Assembly: GCF_003335675.1 (NCBI RefSeq)
Contig: NZ_QPHL01000016.1
Location: 124,001 to 188,000 of the forward strand
DNA: 64,000 nt
From: Winogradskyella sp. KYW1333
GTDB lineage: Bacteria; Bacteroidota; Bacteroidia; Flavobacteriales; Flavobacteriaceae
Direction of reading: 5' to 3'
A program made the position numbers and the translations under genes. Shown here one piece after another: positions 34,100 through 43,065 of this stretch (positions within the stretch are counted from its first letter, which is position 1; every line of letters starts with the position of its first letter). The notes beneath the pieces were generated by a model. The model saw only the letters and a list, made by a program, of their open reading frames with translations, was not told the origin of the DNA and ran no database searches.

Positions 34100-36622
34100 T
34101 TATACTTCTCGTCTAAGTACTTCTAATGGAGAACTATTTAATACTGCTCTAATATTACTTAGACCAATTATCAAAACAATTAATGTAATTCCAGGTAAGA
34201 ATACTACGAATGGAATTGCCGATGGTGTAAAGGGTTCTTTAAAAATAAATAGTGCTAAACATAGCCCACTGATAAGGGCGAGCAAAATACCAACTAAACT
34301 ACCCAATGCTCCCAAAAAGAGATACTCCAGTGCAGAAATTTTTAGTATTTGAGGATTTTTGGCACCTATTGTACGTAAAAGAACACTTTCCTTAATACGC
34401 TGGTATTTACTTGTTCTAACTGATCCTATTAGAACTATCAGTCCAGTTATGATGCTAAAGAATGCCATAAAATTTATGACCCATGCAACTTTGTCTAAAA
34501 TATCTTCAACAATATTAAATACTTGTCTTAAGTCTATGATAGTTACATTCGGAAACTTCTCTACTAAATTACGCTGTAGATTAGCAGAAACTTGTTCATT
34601 CTCAGCAGCTGTGGTGAATACACTAAATTGAGGAGCGTCTTCTAAAACTCCTTTTGGGAAAACAATTGAAAAATTAAGTTGCATGCGTCCCCAATCTACC
34701 TGTCTAATGCTTCCAATAGTTGTTTCCATTAAAACACCTTGGACATTAAAAACTATTTTATCCCCGACTTCAACGTTTGCATCAGCTGCCAAATTATCTG
34801 ATATAGATATTACTATAGGCTCATTACGCCCTAATTCCTCCGTCCATTCGCCATTAATAAGTATTTCTGACGCTATTAGTTTATCACGATAAGTAGTTCT
34901 AAACTCATGATTTAAAATCCAACCTCTTACTTGTCTTGTTGTGTCTTGCCTTAGTTCATTAAGAAGTTTATCCTTTATTTGATGCATGCGCATGGTTACT
35001 AATGGAATATTATCCAAAATAGGTACTTCACTTTCGTTCAGTTGAGATACCATTGCTTCTCTCTGATGACTTTGTACATCTAATATGATAATATTGGCAT
35101 TTTCAGCAGTAGGTCCCACTTCTGTTTTTGACAGTAAAATATCTTTCGTAAAATACAATGTACTTATAAGAAAGGTGCCTAATCCAATAGCTAATACAAG
35201 AACAACTGTTTGATTATTCGGCCTGTACAAATTAAGTAAGCCTTGTCTGGACGTAAAACTCCAAGTTTTAGGAAAAAAGCGTCTTACCAATTTCATGAAG
35301 AGATTAGCGACTATTGCTATAATAATAAAAGTTATAACTGCTCCTAAAACAAAAATTAATGCGTAAGAGGCATCTTTCAATAACCAAAATGAAAATAAAA
35401 ACAGGAAAAGTAAAATTGAGCAATATACTAAGGTGATCACTTTCCTTGGTTGTTGTGGCTCCTCACTCACTCGCAGTACCTTTAAGGGCGATACATACCA
35501 GGTATGTAATAAAGGTATTAATGCAAACAACACTGACATAAATAATCCGAGTAGAATACCAATGATGATTGGTTGTACTGTAACTGACATTTCTACTTCA
35601 AATGGTAAAAATGATTTGAGTATATAAGGAAATAGACCTTGTAAGACCACGCCAATAAATGATCCAATTAATCCGCCTAATACACCAATACCAGAAATTT
35701 GGATTAAGAAAATTAAAAAGCTTTGCTTTCGGCTTGCTCCCAAACACTTTAAAATGGCAATTGCTTTAAGCTTTTCTCTTATGTAAATATGTACTGAGCT
35801 AGCTATTCCAATACACCCAAGAAGTAATGCTATAAAGGCTGCTAAATTCAAAAACTTGCCAACATTATCATATCGTCTACCTAAACGACGACTTGTACTT
35901 GTATGTGTATCTAAATCTGCATTTGCCAAATCTAACATAGGATCAATTTTATCTTCAAAGGCATTTAAATCTAGCGTGTCTGATGCTTTATAAAAAAATT
36001 GAAATTCTTTGCGACTACCAAATTGTAATAATTCTGTATCATCAATTGAACTATATGGTATTATCACCGGAGGTGCAACCGAAGTTGAAACAGCATTGCT
36101 TCCAGGTACAGATTTTAATGAACCTAGTATCGGAAATATCACTTCACCAACTTTGATAGAATCACCAGTTAAAATATTATACTGTAACATCAATGTAGCA
36201 TCAACTAGAGCTCCTTTTTTGTCTTGATAATTTTTGGAAGCGACAATTGGCTCTGTTTTCATGGTGCCGTAAAATGGAAAATCTCCTTGCATACCTCTAA
36301 CATTCACTAATTTTGTACCTCCATTTTTCGGGAATGCTATCATCGAAACAAAATTGACTTCCATTGCATCAGGTTGTAGAGAGTCAATAATTTCTTGAGC
36401 ACGCTCCGTTGGTTCTTGGCGAGTATCTATAATATAATCGGCTCCCATGAGATTTTTAGATTGCCTTTTAATATTATCTCTTAGATTTTCAGAAAATAAC
36501 TGAATAGCAACGACCGCAGATATACCCAAAATTATGGAAGACATAAACAGAAGCAATCTTACACGACTGGCTTTTGCATCTAGCAATGCCATTTTAAATA
36601 ACCATGAAAATGTTGGTTTCAA
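34100..36622 (-). CDS. FtsX/YbbP-type ABC transporter permease
   Basis: An 840-residue inner-membrane protein with a first helix near residues 22-42, a large periplasmic MacB-PCD-like domain, three helices near residues 255-385 (FtsX domain 1), further helices near 395-440 and 470-490, a second periplasmic part, and a C-terminal FtsX domain (730-830). This matches YbbP of the YbbA-YbbP system. It is encoded 5 bp after its ATPase. The transported or extracted substrate is unknown; a lipid- or lipoprotein-linked role is inferred from the family. Confidence 0.88.
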   Translation of the reverse strand: MKPTFSWLFKMALLDAKASRVRLLLFMSSIILGISAVVAIQLFSENLRDNIKRQSKNLMGADYIIDTRQEPTERAQEIIDSLQPDAMEVNFVSMIAFPKNGGTKLVNVRGMQGDFPFYGTMKTEPIVASKNYQDKKGALVDATLMLQYNILTGDSIKVGEVIFPILGSLKSVPGSNAVSTSVAPPVIIPYSSIDDTELLQFGSRKEFQFFYKASDTLDLNAFEDKIDPMLDLANADLDTHTSTSRRLGRRYDNVGKFLNLAAFIALLLGCIGIASSVHIYIREKLKAIAILKCLGASRKQSFLIFLIQISGIGVLGGLIGSFIGVVLQGLFPYILKSFLPFEVEMSVTVQPIIIGILLGLFMSVLFALIPLLHTWYVSPLKVLRVSEEPQQPRKVITLVYCSILLFLFLFSFWLLKDASYALIFVLGAVITFIIIAIVANLFMKLVRRFFPKTWSFTSRQGLLNLYRPNNQTVVLVLAIGLGTFLISTLYFTKDILLSKTEVGPTAENANIIILDVQSHQREAMVSQLNESEVPILDNIPLVTMRMHQIKDKLLNELRQDTTRQVRGWILNHEFRTTYRDKLIASEILINGEWTEELGRNEPIVISISDNLAADANVEVGDKIVFNVQGVLMETTIGSIRQVDWGRMQLNFSIVFPKGVLEDAPQFSVFTTAAENEQVSANLQRNLVEKFPNVTIIDLRQVFNIVEDILDKVAWVINFMAFFSIITGLIVLIGSVRTSKYQRIKESVLLRTIGAKNPQILKISALEYLFLGALGSLVGILLALISGLCLALFIFKEPFTPSAIPFVVFLPGITLIVLIIGLSNIRAVLNSSPLEVLRREV

Positions 36623-36627
36623 TTTAC

Positions 36628-37308
36628 TTAAGTTCTTTGATTGGTTAGTATTTGACCTCCTTTAAGTCTTAATATTTGTTGTGTTCTATTAGCTAAATCT
36701 AGGTCATGAGAAATAATTATAAGTGTTGTACCAGCTTCTTTATTTAAATCAAAAAGCAATTGTATAACCTTTTCTCCTGTTTCTTCATCTAAATTACCTG
36801 TAGGCTCATCAGCAAACAAGATACTTGGTGTATTGGAAAAGGCTCTAGCCAAAGCAACTCGCTGTTGTTCACCACCAGAAAGTTGTGATGGGTAATGATG
36901 CATCCTGTCTGCAAGCCCTACTTTTTCCAATAATTCTTTACTCTTATGGATGGCATCCTTTGCCCCTTGCAGTTCTAATGGAACACTCACATTTTCAAGC
37001 GCTGTAAGCGTTGGTAATAATTGAAAATTCTGAAAAATAAAACCAACCTCTTTATTCCGAAGTTCAGCGCGTTCGTCCTCGTTAAGATTTTTTAAATCAA
37101 GCCCACAAAGTTCAACATTACCAGAATTTGGTTCGTCCAAACCTGCACACAATCCTAATAATGTAGTTTTGCCACTTCCCGAAGGTCCTACTATTGAGAA
37201 AGTTTGGCCTTTTTCAACATCAAATGAAATATCTTTTAATACTGTTAACTGTTTTTGCCCACTTTTATAGGTCTTCTCCAAACCGTTAATCTTTAATATC
37301 TTTGTCAT
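36628..37308 (-). CDS. ABC transporter ATPase, YbbA/LolD-like
   Basis: A 226-residue ATPase. Walker A is GPSGSGKT (41-48), the Q-loop is in FIFQNFQLLPTLTALENV, the signature is LSGGEQQRVALARAF (near residue 143), Walker B is ILFADEPTGNLDEETG and the H-loop is in LIIISHD. It powers the FtsX-type permease encoded just downstream. It is divergent from the esterase gene at 37383 with 74 bp between, the same arrangement as tesA and ybbA in enteric bacteria. Confidence 0.92.
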   Translation of the reverse strand: MTKILKINGLEKTYKSGQKQLTVLKDISFDVEKGQTFSIVGPSGSGKTTLLGLCAGLDEPNSGNVELCGLDLKNLNEDERAELRNKEVGFIFQNFQLLPTLTALENVSVPLELQGAKDAIHKSKELLEKVGLADRMHHYPSQLSGGEQQRVALARAFSNTPSILFADEPTGNLDEETGEKVIQLLFDLNKEAGTTLIIISHDLDLANRTQQILRLKGGQILTNQRT

Positions 37309-37382
37309 AGGCTTAACAACTTTTACAACGTCTTATGTTCGAATTTCAAAATACACAATTGCAATTGATTTCACTAGAAAGT

Positions 37383-38078
37383 ATGAAGCTTAATATCTTA
37401 AAGTTTTGTTATTTTATAGTGGTTATGGTTTTATTAGGTTGTGGTGGTGATAAGGGTAATGATAAATCAACTGAAAGTCAGATGAAAACTGAAAAAGATT
37501 CAAACGAAAATATGGTGGGAACGACTAAAACTATACTGTGTTTTGGTGATAGCATTACTGCTGGTTACGGCTTAGATGATAGTTCTGACGCTTATCCTGC
37601 TATTTTACAACAAAAAATTGATTCTTTAAATCTTAATTATACAGTAATAAATTCTGGTTTAAGCGGTGAAACTTCTTCTGGTGGAAGAAGTAGAATTGAT
37701 TGGGTTTTACGACAAAATGTAGATATCTTTTTATTAGAACTTGGCGCAAATGATGGCCTTAGAGGTATTCCTCTTACAGAAACAAGATCTAATCTTCAAT
37801 CCATTATTGAAACTGTAAAGGAGAAATATAGTGATGCTGAAATTATCCTAGCTGGTATGGAACTCCCACCAAATATGGGACAGGATTACACATCGGAATT
37901 TAAATTTGTATTTGCCGATTTAGCAATAGAAAATGATGTTACCTTCATTCCTTTTATTTTAAATGAAGTTGGTGGTATTAAAGAATTAAATCAGCAAGAT
38001 GGCATACATCCAACTATTGAAGGTCATAAAATTGTTGCCAAAACGGTTTGGGAAAAATTAAGACCAATGCTTAACTAA
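37383..38078 (+). CDS. tesA: TesA-like SGNH esterase/lysophospholipase, lipoprotein
   Basis: A 231-residue protein from the ATG at 37383, which opens a lipoprotein signal (MKLNILKFCYFIVVMVLLGC); the frame extends to an ATG at 37335 that would bury it. SGNH blocks: GDSITAGYGLDD (nucleophile Ser), SGLSGETSSGGRSR (Gly), LELGANDGLRG (Asn) and DGIHPTIEGH (Asp and His). It probably hydrolyses acyl thioesters or lysophospholipids at the cell envelope. The E. coli enzyme is periplasmic and not a lipoprotein, so the lipobox here is a difference. It is divergent from the YbbA/YbbP-like pair. Confidence 0.9.
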   Translation: MKLNILKFCYFIVVMVLLGCGGDKGNDKSTESQMKTEKDSNENMVGTTKTILCFGDSITAGYGLDDSSDAYPAILQQKIDSLNLNYTVINSGLSGETSSGGRSRIDWVLRQNVDIFLLELGANDGLRGIPLTETRSNLQSIIETVKEKYSDAEIILAGMELPPNMGQDYTSEFKFVFADLAIENDVTFIPFILNEVGGIKELNQQDGIHPTIEGHKIVAKTVWEKLRPMLN

Positions 38079-38088
38079 ATTTACAAAA

Positions 38089-38220
38089 TCAACTTAGGGA
38101 TTTCATATCAATAACAAAGCGATATTTAACATCACTCTTAAGCATTCTTTCATAAGTCGCATTAATGTCTTGTATGTTTATGACTTCAACATAAGAAGTG
38201 AATCTTATAATTGAATAACA
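38089..38220 (-). pseudogene. C-terminal remnant of a zinc-type alcohol dehydrogenase
   Basis: The minus-strand frame ending TGA at 38089-38091 reads YVEVINIQDINATYERML then KSDVKYRFVIDMKSLS. It matches the end of NAD(P)-dependent zinc alcohol dehydrogenases of the YahK/CAD type (family end like ...INEAYERMLKSDVKYRFVIDM...). Only about 43 codons remain. No upstream part of the gene is found, so the other 300 or so residues are deleted. Confidence 0.75.
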
Positions 38221-38440
38221 ATTAAAATAATTCTGAAGGTGATAATTTATATTAAACAAGAATTTATTACAGTGATATTGTAACTATAGGACCATCAGCA
38301 GGCCTTGATATCTTTGGTATGGAGCCAAATTTAAAATTTGTGCTCATTAAAGAAATGACTACTAGAACAAGCAGTTTGTGCTTATTCGTCAAGGATTCTG
38401 GTCATGAAAGTATCTTAGCTTAATGTAGAATAGATAAAGA

Positions 38441-38472
38441 AAAAAGACGCAATACATAATTACGACTTTTTT
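38441..38472 (-). terminator. Hairpin terminator after the 38511-39107 gene
   Basis: Imperfect stem AAAAAAGtCGtAAT / ATTgCGtCTTTTTT (minus strand) with two mismatches and T tracts on both strands, 38 nt past the stop of the minus-strand gene. Confidence 0.6.
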
Positions 38473-38510
38473 ACAACATGGTTATGGTACTAATTTATAC
38501 AGACTTAGAA

Positions 38511-39107
38511 TTAAGGGTTCAAAATTATATTTCTTTCTGCTATAAGAATACCATCTTTCTTCTTAGGACTTAGTATTCTAGATAAATGTGATTTTTTTGT
38601 TATTTTATTTCTACATCTTTTAGACAATAATGGATCATCTTCAAACAAAAACGTATCTATTTCATATTCAGTTTTAAATGGCTCTTTTATAACAGGGAAA
38701 ATCTGTTGTAACTGATTGTAGCGTCTATCATTACCTGGTACAAAGGTGTAGAATGTATATTTACCGTCAACATCTGTCTTTACCCAAGCTCTATGATGTA
38801 CATATCGCTTTTCATTATCCTCACGTAAATCAAAATTACCATTTTCATCAGGTTGTTCAATAAATAGAATCACATCCTTTGCAGGTGTAACTCCATCACT
38901 TAAGTATATGGTACCAGTAAGTTTAAGTTTTTCATCTTTTAAATTAAAGTCTGGTATTGTATCCGTATTTTTTAATTGAAGATCATTATAGTCGTATAAT
39001 GAATGACGTTCTTGATAATCTAATAGGTCTGAAATGTCTTGAGTGTAGCCAAGATGTATTGCTGAAAGACAAAAGAAAATACATATTAGGCTAGTTAATC
39101 TTCTCAT
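38511..39107 (-). CDS. Exported intradiol-dioxygenase-like protein lacking usual iron ligands
   Basis: A 198-residue protein with a signal peptide (RLTSLICIFFCLSAIHLGYTQ). The centre has the beta-sandwich core of intradiol ring-cleavage dioxygenases: GTIYLSDGVTPAKDVILFIE, a R-Y-V-H-H-R segment and DVDGKYTFYTFVPG. Where related proteins have an HIH-type metal motif before VIKEP, this one reads QQIFPVIKEP, so the His pair is missing. EYEIDTFLFEDDPLL is retained. It is probably a non-catalytic or altered family member in the periplasm. Its role is unknown. Confidence 0.7.
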   Translation of the reverse strand: MRRLTSLICIFFCLSAIHLGYTQDISDLLDYQERHSLYDYNDLQLKNTDTIPDFNLKDEKLKLTGTIYLSDGVTPAKDVILFIEQPDENGNFDLREDNEKRYVHHRAWVKTDVDGKYTFYTFVPGNDRRYNQLQQIFPVIKEPFKTEYEIDTFLFEDDPLLSKRCRNKITKKSHLSRILSPKKKDGILIAERNIILNP

Positions 39108-39503
39108 TTACTTTGAATTTGGGTTCAGGTCAAAATTCATAGATTAAATTCATAACTCCCTAAATATAATATGAATGCCGAATTTTTACGATGAAATGTA
39201 TAAAGCAGCATTTTCTACCGTTAAAAAACACAAAATCTAGTATTTAAAATTTCCAAAATAAAATGTCTTAATTAAATCCTATATTCTATTTTTTTATGTA
39301 ATTTTTTTATCAAAATATTAAAAATCGACAATAAAATTCACTGCAAAAACAAAAGTATTTCATCGATTAAATATGCTTTTAATCCACTTATAATGCCGTT
39401 TATCTAAGATATACGCATTTAAAATGTTAAAAAATATAGTTAAATTTTCTTGGTTTTATGGAATATTTATATAGATTTGCTTTAGAAAGTCCAAATCAAA
39501 CCC
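39108..39503. other. 396-bp AT-rich intergenic region upstream of the surface-protein cluster
   Basis: No gene-like frame. It contains the GTATTTCAT-type direct repeat pair at 39355-39383. The rest is AT-rich with A and T tracts and no other structure I could support. Confidence 0.6.
39355..39383 (+). promoter_or_regulatory. Putative operator: direct repeat pair with 20-bp spacing
   Basis: GTATTTCAT (39355-39363, part of a 13-base GTATTTCATCGAT) is followed exactly 20 bp later by GCTTTTAAT (39375-39383, 6 of 9 identical). It lies 121 bp upstream of the ATG at 39504. The same 13-mer and spacing recur at 40132. Direct repeats two helical turns apart fit a dimeric response regulator, for example of the LytTR type; the regulator is not identified. 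Confidence 0.4.
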
Positions 39504-39965
39504 ATGAATATGAAAACTAAAATTACACTTTTTAGTGCTATTTTTTTGCTTATGATAAGTATGAGTTTTGCTCAAAAAAAAGATAAGAAATCTCAAAGTA
39601 TCATCGCAGGCAAAACAAGTATCTCAAAATACCATAGCCGAACAGATTTAGATAATATGCCAAAAGGTGAATTATTGGTATTATATATTGAAAGAATTGA
39701 AGTAATAGTAAATATTTTACCAAATATTGCCTTCGCAACGAAGCCTGGAGTAACAATGGAATCATTAGGTATCCCAGAAACCAAAGAGAATAAGAAGGCA
39801 TTAGAAGAAAACATTGAAGCTTCTGGTGAGTATTTTGAAAGTACCATAGAATTTCAAAAAAAGATTCTACCCTATTCAGACACATCAGATCTCATTGCTG
39901 CGATATTATTCTATGAAGAGACCCTAAAATCACTTCATACATATGACGATTTTAAAACAAATTAG
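39504..39965 (+). CDS. Small secreted helical protein, unknown
   Basis: A 153-residue protein with a signal peptide (KTKITLFSAIFLLMISMSFAQ) and then a Lys/Ser-rich stretch. The mature part is mostly helical (LVLYIERIEVIVNILPNIAF, NKKALEENIEASGEYFESTI). The start could be either of two Met codons at residues 1 and 3. No family recognised. A terminator follows 35 bp after the stop, so it is a separate transcript from the cluster at 40230, but both have the same upstream repeat motif, which suggests common control. Confidence 0.7.
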   Translation: MNMKTKITLFSAIFLLMISMSFAQKKDKKSQSIIAGKTSISKYHSRTDLDNMPKGELLVLYIERIEVIVNILPNIAFATKPGVTMESLGIPETKENKKALEENIEASGEYFESTIEFQKKILPYSDTSDLIAAILFYEETLKSLHTYDDFKTN

Positions 39966-40000
39966 TTTTTTTATTTTGATTTAAATTTAGTTAGTTATTA

Positions 40001-40031
40001 AACCTCGGCATTAAATGTCGAGGTTTTTTTA
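40001..40031 (+). terminator. Rho-independent terminator
   Basis: Stem AACCTCGgCATT / AATGtCGAGGTT followed by seven T. It terminates the 39504 gene. Confidence 0.85.
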
Positions 40032-40131
40032 TTCTTGTGGTTTGGTCACGTCTCTAAAAATGCTTCAAATTTTAGCCATTTTGATATTTTTAATATATGT
40101 AAGAAAATAAAACATTTTACTTTAATTAAGT

Positions 40132-40160
40132 GTATTTCATCGATATTATTTGTATTTCAT
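40132..40160 (+). promoter_or_regulatory. Putative operator: perfect GTATTTCAT direct repeat, 20-bp spacing
   Basis: GTATTTCAT occurs at 40132-40140 and again at 40152-40160, exactly 20 bp apart. The first copy is part of the 13-mer GTATTTCATCGAT also found at 39355. It ends 69 bp before the ATG at 40230, a good place for an activator site. Confidence 0.5.
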
Positions 40161-40229
40161 AGGCTTTATTCATAAGTTTGGTTTATTATCATAAAAGCGA
40201 CCAAATTTTATTAACTGAACTGAACTACT

Positions 40230-41546
40230 ATGAGAAAAATTACATTTACTACGCTTATTGCTTTTTTATTAATTAGCAATTGTTTTGCTCAACAAGAAAA
40301 AGGAATTATTGGCTACGATAATTGGCTAGATACATGGACAGAGTTTAAACCAAGTAAAATTGAATATGAGGAACCTACACAAATTTTGAGTGGTAGGATT
40401 ACTATTGACACTAAATTAACAAAACGTAATACCTATCTTTTAGTAGGTGATGTATTTGTCACTGATAATTCAACACTAAGCATAGAACCAGGTACAGTGA
40501 TCTTAGGTGATTTTAAAACTAAAGGTACTCTTATAATTAGTAAAGGTTCAAAAATACTAGCAGAAGGAAAGCAAACAGATCCTATTATTTTTACTTCAAA
40601 CAGAAGTGTTAAGAAACCAGGTGATTGGGGCGGAATTTTTGTTTTAGGTGATGCTCCATTAAATGTACATGGCAATGAGTCTTCAGTAAACTGCGGACTT
40701 AGACCTTCTTCTTACATGGATATTGTTTATGGTGGCGAGAATTCCGTGAGTAATTCTGGAATATTAAAATATGTAAGAATTGAATTTGCCGGTAAAAGAA
40801 CAAAACAACACGGAAATCTAAGTGGATTGACACTTGCAGGTGTTGGTAGCGATACTATATTGTATAATGTAATGGTAAGTTATTGTGAAGGAAATTCCTT
40901 TAATCTATTAGGTGGTAATTTAATATTGGTTAAAATGGTTTCGTTCCGTTCGAACCAAAATGACTATAAATTTAATTATGGTGCTCAATGCAACTTAGTT
41001 AATTCTTTGGCTGTAAGATCTCCTTACGTATCAAGTCCTGATGGTTCCAGAGCACTATATATTTCTTCATACGACTTTAAGGAAGATGTAGATCCAACAA
41101 AAGAATACACAAATATAAACGCAGAGAATTTAACATTACTAAATATAACTAACGATTTAGAATCAGATATTGAAATTGGCTTAGTACAAGAAGCAATTTA
41201 TATTGGAAATGATACTTCGTTTGTGAGTGACAGAAGCGTTATATCTGGATTTAATCCAGCTGTAGTAATAGATGATAAAATTAAAATGAATAATACCAAC
41301 CTAAGCAAAATTGAGTTCGTTAGAACTTATTTTAACAACTGTAACGGTAATATCTTTAGAAAAGGATACACCAACAACGATGACTTAGAGAGTTGGTACG
41401 GTAGTAGAGCATTTAACAACGTATATTCAAAAGGACCAGATTCAGAAACTTTTATCGGTGCAAGCCATAAAAAATATCCGGATTTTAGATTAAGAATCAA
41501 CAGAATTATTGCATCTAACGATTACTTTGACGATGACGATGATTAA
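40230..41546 (+). CDS. Secreted right-handed beta-helix surface protein
   Basis: A 438-residue protein with a signal peptide (RKITFTTLIAFLLISNCFAQ). Residues 60-300 show the repeats of a Bacteroidota beta-helix family: STLSIEPGTVILGDF, KGSKILAEGKQTDPIIFTSN, GDWGGIFVLGDAPLN, SGILKYVRIEFAGK and LSGLTLAGVGSDTILYNVMV. It ends in an acidic DDDDD tail instead of a T9SS sorting domain, so the export route past the outer membrane is unclear. It opens a plus-strand run with the sorting-domain protein at 41601 and the PorP/SprF genes. The function is inferred to be surface-related. Confidence 0.7.
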   Translation: MRKITFTTLIAFLLISNCFAQQEKGIIGYDNWLDTWTEFKPSKIEYEEPTQILSGRITIDTKLTKRNTYLLVGDVFVTDNSTLSIEPGTVILGDFKTKGTLIISKGSKILAEGKQTDPIIFTSNRSVKKPGDWGGIFVLGDAPLNVHGNESSVNCGLRPSSYMDIVYGGENSVSNSGILKYVRIEFAGKRTKQHGNLSGLTLAGVGSDTILYNVMVSYCEGNSFNLLGGNLILVKMVSFRSNQNDYKFNYGAQCNLVNSLAVRSPYVSSPDGSRALYISSYDFKEDVDPTKEYTNINAENLTLLNITNDLESDIEIGLVQEAIYIGNDTSFVSDRSVISGFNPAVVIDDKIKMNNTNLSKIEFVRTYFNNCNGNIFRKGYTNNDDLESWYGSRAFNNVYSKGPDSETFIGASHKKYPDFRLRINRIIASNDYFDDDDD

Positions 41547-41600
41547 AAAGTAATTACCCCAAACAAACCTATTGCTTGTAAAAAAATTACAGTACTACTT

Positions 41601-43064
41601 ATGTTAACCACAACAAACCTGAATAAATTTATTCTTAGTCTTTGTTTGCTTATTTCAACCTTTCAAGAGCAAGCAAAGGCTCAAGTTGTTTTAGGTACAC
41701 CAAACTTAGGGTTTACGCAAGCTTGTGCAAATGATACATTTAATACTTATAGTTTGTCTTTTGTGTTTTCACCAGAAAGTGCATTAGAATCATCAAACCA
41801 GTTCAGTATTGAGATGTCAGATCCAGACGGTGATTTTTCAGATTCAACCATTATATATATTTCACAACCAGGTGAGTTTACGACATCACCTGTTACACTA
41901 GAATTTTCAATGCCAGAAACTACGGCTGGTGAAAATTATAGATTAAGAGTAAAAAGTAGTGCTCCAGCCTCAAATAGTTCTGGTTCAACAAATTTCGCGG
42001 CATATTTTAAATTACAAGATTCTCCATTTACTATAAATAATCTAGTTTCTACTGGTGCTTATTGTACTGGTGGAAGTTATTTATTAACAATAGATAACCC
42101 AGGTAACGGTAATAATGATTCTCCATTAAACTATCCATCATTGACATTTAACTGGTTTAGAGAAACAAGCCCTACTACATCTGAATTTATAGCTGAAGGT
42201 CCCACTCTATCTGTTAGTACAGAAGGTACTTATTTCGTTGAAACCAATTATGGAACATGTACTTCAAACTCATTTTCCAACAGAGTAACAATTACAGAAG
42301 CTTCTTCTGGAGAAGCTGATGCTACGATTGCCTCAAGTTTAGGAAATCCATATTGTCCTGAGCAAGGAAATACAACACTAAGTACAATTGGTGGTATTAG
42401 CTATCAATGGTATAAAAACGGAGAAATAATTCCTGATGCAACTGAACAGCAATTGCAAACTAATGAATCTGGCACATTCTCAGTACAAGTAGATCTTGGA
42501 GATTGTTCTGCTTCTGGAACTATTGAATTAGTCAGTGAACTATTTAATAGTGAAATTAATGTAGACGAAGTTAACAGTATAGAAGATGGCGAGTCTATTA
42601 CTGTAATAGTAACCACAGATGCGCAGGCACCAGAATTTCAGTGGTACTTTCAGAATCAACTTATGTCAAGTGAAACATCAGATACTATAGAGGCTTCAAG
42701 TTTTGGTGATTATAAAGTTGTTATTACGGAAACTTCGGGATGTAACAGTTCAAAAGCTTATGAATTTACAATTGAAGAAGCTCAAGACCCATTTCCAGAT
42801 GTAGAAAAATTACCTAATGTAATTAGCCCGAATGGTGATGGTATTAATGATACTTGGGTAATACCTCAAAAGTATGTAAGTGGTACAAATACAGAAGTAA
42901 TGATAATGGATAATCGTGGTGTTGTGGTATTTCAAACAACTGATTATCAAAACAATTGGCCGCAAACAAACTTGAATTTAATTAGTATTAATAAAGTTTT
43001 CTTTTACATCATTACAACAGAAAATGATGAAACAAAAAAAGGCTCAATAACAGTAGTAAAGTAA
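41601..43064 (+). CDS. T9SS type B sorting domain (gliding-motility-associated C-terminal) protein
   Basis: A 487-residue protein with a signal peptide (hydrophobic residues 8-28, ending QAKAQ). Three or four Ig-like beta domains follow, with paired Cys in several (ACANDTF, YCTGGSY, TCTSNSF, YCPEQGN). The C-terminal 85 residues are a type B sorting domain: LPNVISPNGDGINDTWVIP to the end ETKKGSITVVK. It is exported by T9SS and probably stays on the surface. The PorP/SprF-fusion gene begins one base after its stop codon, the usual pairing of a type B substrate with its PorP/SprF helper. Confidence 0.9.
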   Translation: MLTTTNLNKFILSLCLLISTFQEQAKAQVVLGTPNLGFTQACANDTFNTYSLSFVFSPESALESSNQFSIEMSDPDGDFSDSTIIYISQPGEFTTSPVTLEFSMPETTAGENYRLRVKSSAPASNSSGSTNFAAYFKLQDSPFTINNLVSTGAYCTGGSYLLTIDNPGNGNNDSPLNYPSLTFNWFRETSPTTSEFIAEGPTLSVSTEGTYFVETNYGTCTSNSFSNRVTITEASSGEADATIASSLGNPYCPEQGNTTLSTIGGISYQWYKNGEIIPDATEQQLQTNESGTFSVQVDLGDCSASGTIELVSELFNSEINVDEVNSIEDGESITVIVTTDAQAPEFQWYFQNQLMSSETSDTIEASSFGDYKVVITETSGCNSSKAYEFTIEEAQDPFPDVEKLPNVISPNGDGINDTWVIPQKYVSGTNTEVMIMDNRGVVVFQTTDYQNNWPQTNLNLISINKVFFYIITTENDETKKGSITVVK

Positions 43065-43065
43065 A

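Larger units (their letters stand above)
38079..38510. other. 432-bp stretch with decayed gene fragments
   Basis: No intact gene. The left part holds a minus-strand alcohol dehydrogenase C-terminal remnant (38089-38220). A 55-codon plus-strand open frame without start (38256-38423, containing GPSAGLDIFGMEPNLKF) may be another remnant but was not recognised. A hairpin terminator lies at 38441-38472. Confidence 0.55.

Noticed and set aside
38256-38423. Plus-strand 55-codon open frame as a gene
   Set aside because: It has no start codon in a sensible place, follows an in-frame stop directly, and I recognise no family. Mentioned only as a possible remnant.
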